Source: DASZQY01 sp035548515 | GTDB taxonomy: Bacteria; Pseudomonadota; Alphaproteobacteria; Rhizobiales; Kaistiaceae | Direction: 5' to 3' | DNA length: 64,000 bases | Assembly (NCBI GenBank): GCA_035548515.1 | Contig: DASZSW010000002.1 | Span: forward strand, 124,001-188,000 | Shown here: positions 62,749 to 64,000 of the stretch, in pieces | Numbering within the stretch: the stretch's first letter is position 1 | Layout: each line of letters opens with the position of its first letter | Made by a program: the position numbers and the translations under genes | The notes under the pieces: model-generated | The model's input: the letters and a program-made list of their open reading frames with translations, nothing else | Databases searched by the model: none | Told to the model about the DNA's origin: nothing

Positions 62749-63165
62749 GCGCCGGTGCGCCGCTTCTCGTTTCGGCTGCGCGGCGTCCTGTCGACGGGAA
62801 CGAATAAACGTTCCGCCGTCTGATCCCTCCCCGGAACGGGGAAGGATGACGGGCCTCCCTGCAGGGATGGAGGCCCTGCTTGCGGGGATGCGGCCGGCGC
62901 CGACTTCACGTGACAGTTCAGCCAGTGCGGCAGGGAAGCCACACTCCAATTCTTGATTCATTTCCGTTCGTTGGCGGTGTGGCCTTAACCGGATTCTAAT
63001 CACCTGACGCCAGAGTGACCGGCGAGGCGAAACTGGTACGGCGTATCGCCTTTTCCTTTCAGCGGCGTCCTTCGGGGCGCCGCTTTGCTTTATGCGGCTT
63101 AACGATACCGAAAGACGCCGGCGGGTATTTTCGGCCCCACGCACAGTCCTGCGGAGGACGACCCG
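62749..63165. other. 417-bp gene-free region with inverted repeats
   Basis: No convincing gene on either strand. It holds an 8-bp inverted repeat GGGCCTCC-N10-GGAGGCCC (62851-62876), a CCCTCCCC/GGGGAAGG-like stretch just before it similar in style to the repeat at 25545, and a 7-bp stem AGCGGCG/CGCCGCT followed by TTTGCTTT (about 63061-63090) that could end transcription of the membrane protein genes. A GGAGG ribosome site for the next gene lies at 63151-63156. Confidence 0.6.
63061..63090 (+). terminator. Possible intrinsic terminator
   Basis: Stem AGCGGCG/CGCCGCT with a 10-base loop, followed by TTTGCTTT. The T-run is interrupted and loop size is large, so strength is uncertain. Placement after the two paralogous membrane protein genes fits. 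Confidence 0.4.
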
Positions 63166-63595
63166 ATGACCGTTCGTTTACTGCCACTCGCCGCCGCGCT
63201 CGGCATCCTCATCACGGCGGGCGCCGCCAACGCTGCCGACATGCCGGGCACCTACTATCAGGCGGCGCCGCCGTGCAGCATGTATGGCGCACGTCCCGCC
63301 GATCATGTCTGGATGCCCGGCAAGGTGGCCTACATCGTCGCCGAATCCTGCGACGGCCAGAGCCAATCGCTGACCGCGTGGCTGGCCAAGAACCACATCT
63401 TCCCGCGCGAGCCGCTGCGCGTTTATTACAACGGCGGCAGCATGGGGAAGACGGACATCAACCCCATCGACGTCCCGCCGCAGCCGCAGCTTCACTCGCG
63501 CCACGCCTTTCCGCCGGCCGGCGCCGCGCATGCATCGCGGCGCGCGCGGCGATATCCTCGCGCGCGAATCGCTCAAGGCCGCGGGGAAGGGATGA
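63166..63595 (+). CDS. Secreted protein, apparently frameshifted
   Basis: Starts at ATG 63166 with GGAGG upstream. A Sec signal peptide (LPLAAALGILITAGAANA, about residues 5-22) is followed by a periplasmic part (CSMYGARPADHVWMPG, LTAWLAKNHIFPREPLRVYYNG) in one frame. After about 63490 codon use in that frame turns poor and the frame runs into the next gene. In the frame one base over, GDILARESLKAAGKG ends at TGA 63593-63595, overlapping the ATG of the downstream gene (ATGA), which is how adjacent genes here usually join. I therefore think the gene ends at 63595 and carries a one-base change between about 63490 and 63545. A true fusion with the next gene is the alternative. Confidence 0.5.
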
Positions 63596-64000
63596 TCTGG
63601 CGCATATTGCTCAGCCTCGTGCTGCCATTCCTGATGGCGTTGCTCGGTCTGGCGAATATCGCGTACTTCCAGCTCAACAACCTGATGCGCGAGGCGTGGC
63701 CGCCGGCGGTCACCTTCGCGATCTACGTCTCGGCGCTGGCCGAAATCGTGCTCGCGGCGATCGCGGTCGTCATCCTGCGCGGGCGCTGGCGCGGGCACAC
63801 GTTCGCCGGCGTCGTCGTGCTCATCGTCGCGTTCGCGGCATCCTTTGCGCCATGGGTCACCGATATGGTCGTCACCGGCCAGCAGATGGCGGCGCAGCAG
63901 GCCGCCGGCGCCGACGCCGAGATGCAGTTCCAGGGCGACCTGCTCGATCGCAGCGGCGACGTCGACGACCGCATCGACGCGAAGCAGCCGTTCACCGCGA
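63592..64000 (+). CDS. Membrane protein, partial (runs off the right edge)
   Basis: From ATG 63592, with GGGGAAGG just upstream and ATGA overlap with the gene before, to the end of the window, 136 codons so far with no stop. Three membrane helices are predicted (IWRILLSLVLPFLMALLGLA, AIYVSALAEIVLAAIAVVIL, FAGVVVLIVAFAASFAPWV), after which the chain becomes acidic and soluble (GDVDDRIDAKQPF). No known domain recognised. Coupled to the secreted protein gene upstream. Confidence 0.6.
   Translation, partial: MIWRILLSLVLPFLMALLGLANIAYFQLNNLMREAWPPAVTFAIYVSALAEIVLAAIAVVILRGRWRGHTFAGVVVLIVAFAASFAPWVTDMVVTGQQMAAQQAAGADAEMQFQGDLLDRSGDVDDRIDAKQPFTA

Noticed and set aside
62985..62999. CtrA-like TTAA-N7-CTAA before the last gene pair
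   Set aside because: One half-site is mismatched and there is no second box; 167 bp or more from the start codon.

Overview
The window looks like a piece of the chromosome of a high-GC alphaproteobacterium, most probably in the Rhizobiales (Hyphomicrobiales). The grounds are uniformly GC-rich coding with strong GC3, a CtrA-type promoter, an extensin-family secreted protein, a DUF1127 protein, ExoD, a D-3-hydroxybutyrate dehydrogenase, HWE-free hybrid kinases of the CHASE3 type, and a UxaA/xylulokinase/PfkB sugar-acid gene set. I cannot name a genus. No rRNA, tRNA, CRISPR array, insertion sequence or phage gene was seen. Almost all of the window is coding.

Layout. 29-8920 is a six-gene signalling operon on the + strand: a CHASE3 chemoreceptor, CheA with its own receiver, CheB, a triple-receiver histidine kinase, a Rcp1-type single receiver and a REC-PAS-kinase-REC hybrid. 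Most junctions overlap or touch, and no CheR, CheW or CheY is visible. 8930-14898 is a lipid/transport module: a small membrane protein plus an LplT-PlsC-AMP-ligase triple fusion (Aas type) on the - strand, a divergent TetR regulator, and an MFS transporter. All three promoter regions carry the same TGAAC-N3-GTTCA palindrome (five copies), so TetR very likely controls the whole module. 14918-25506 holds ExoD, a sugar isomerase-like protein, a methyltransferase, an alpha/beta hydrolase, a GGDEF-EAL membrane protein, a FeeM-like N-acyl amino acid synthase behind two CtrA boxes, a nucleoside hydrolase, a DMT transporter and a sulfite-oxidase-like/flavin reductase pair.

25545-25692 is a nested inverted repeat. 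25731-31962 holds an NAD-dependent epimerase, a methyltransferase, a dienelactone hydrolase and three kinases of carbon metabolism (glycerate 2-kinase, xylulokinase, PfkB). 32091-37836 looks like a surface-glycan or acyl-modification cluster: two FemAB/BioF2-like acetyltransferases, an FAD oxidoreductase, a truncated degenerate adenylation protein and a polysaccharide deacetylase. 37843-45373 returns to metabolism and signalling (FAH hydrolase, CHASE3 hybrid kinase with divergent receiver, UxaA-type dehydratase, ribokinase, GT25, 4-oxalocrotonate tautomerase). 45531-57955 carries pyruvate carboxylase, a GT2-SEC-C protein, a glyoxalase, an extensin-like protein, a GFA protein, DUF1127, an AraC regulator behind a CRP-like palindrome, D-3-hydroxybutyrate dehydrogenase, a DMT transporter and an overlapping Fur-family/ispG pair.

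The last 6 kb is accessory-looking: a secreted protein, two tandem paralogous small charged proteins, an AT-rich two-gene insertion (SAMHD1/YwfO-like HD phosphohydrolase plus a YwgA-like partner), two paralogous membrane proteins, and a secreted/membrane gene pair running off the right edge. The AT-rich HD/YwgA-like pair is the best candidate for a horizontally acquired, possibly defensive, system. The TetR-LplT-Aas regulon and the CtrA-FeeM unit are the most informative regulatory observations.
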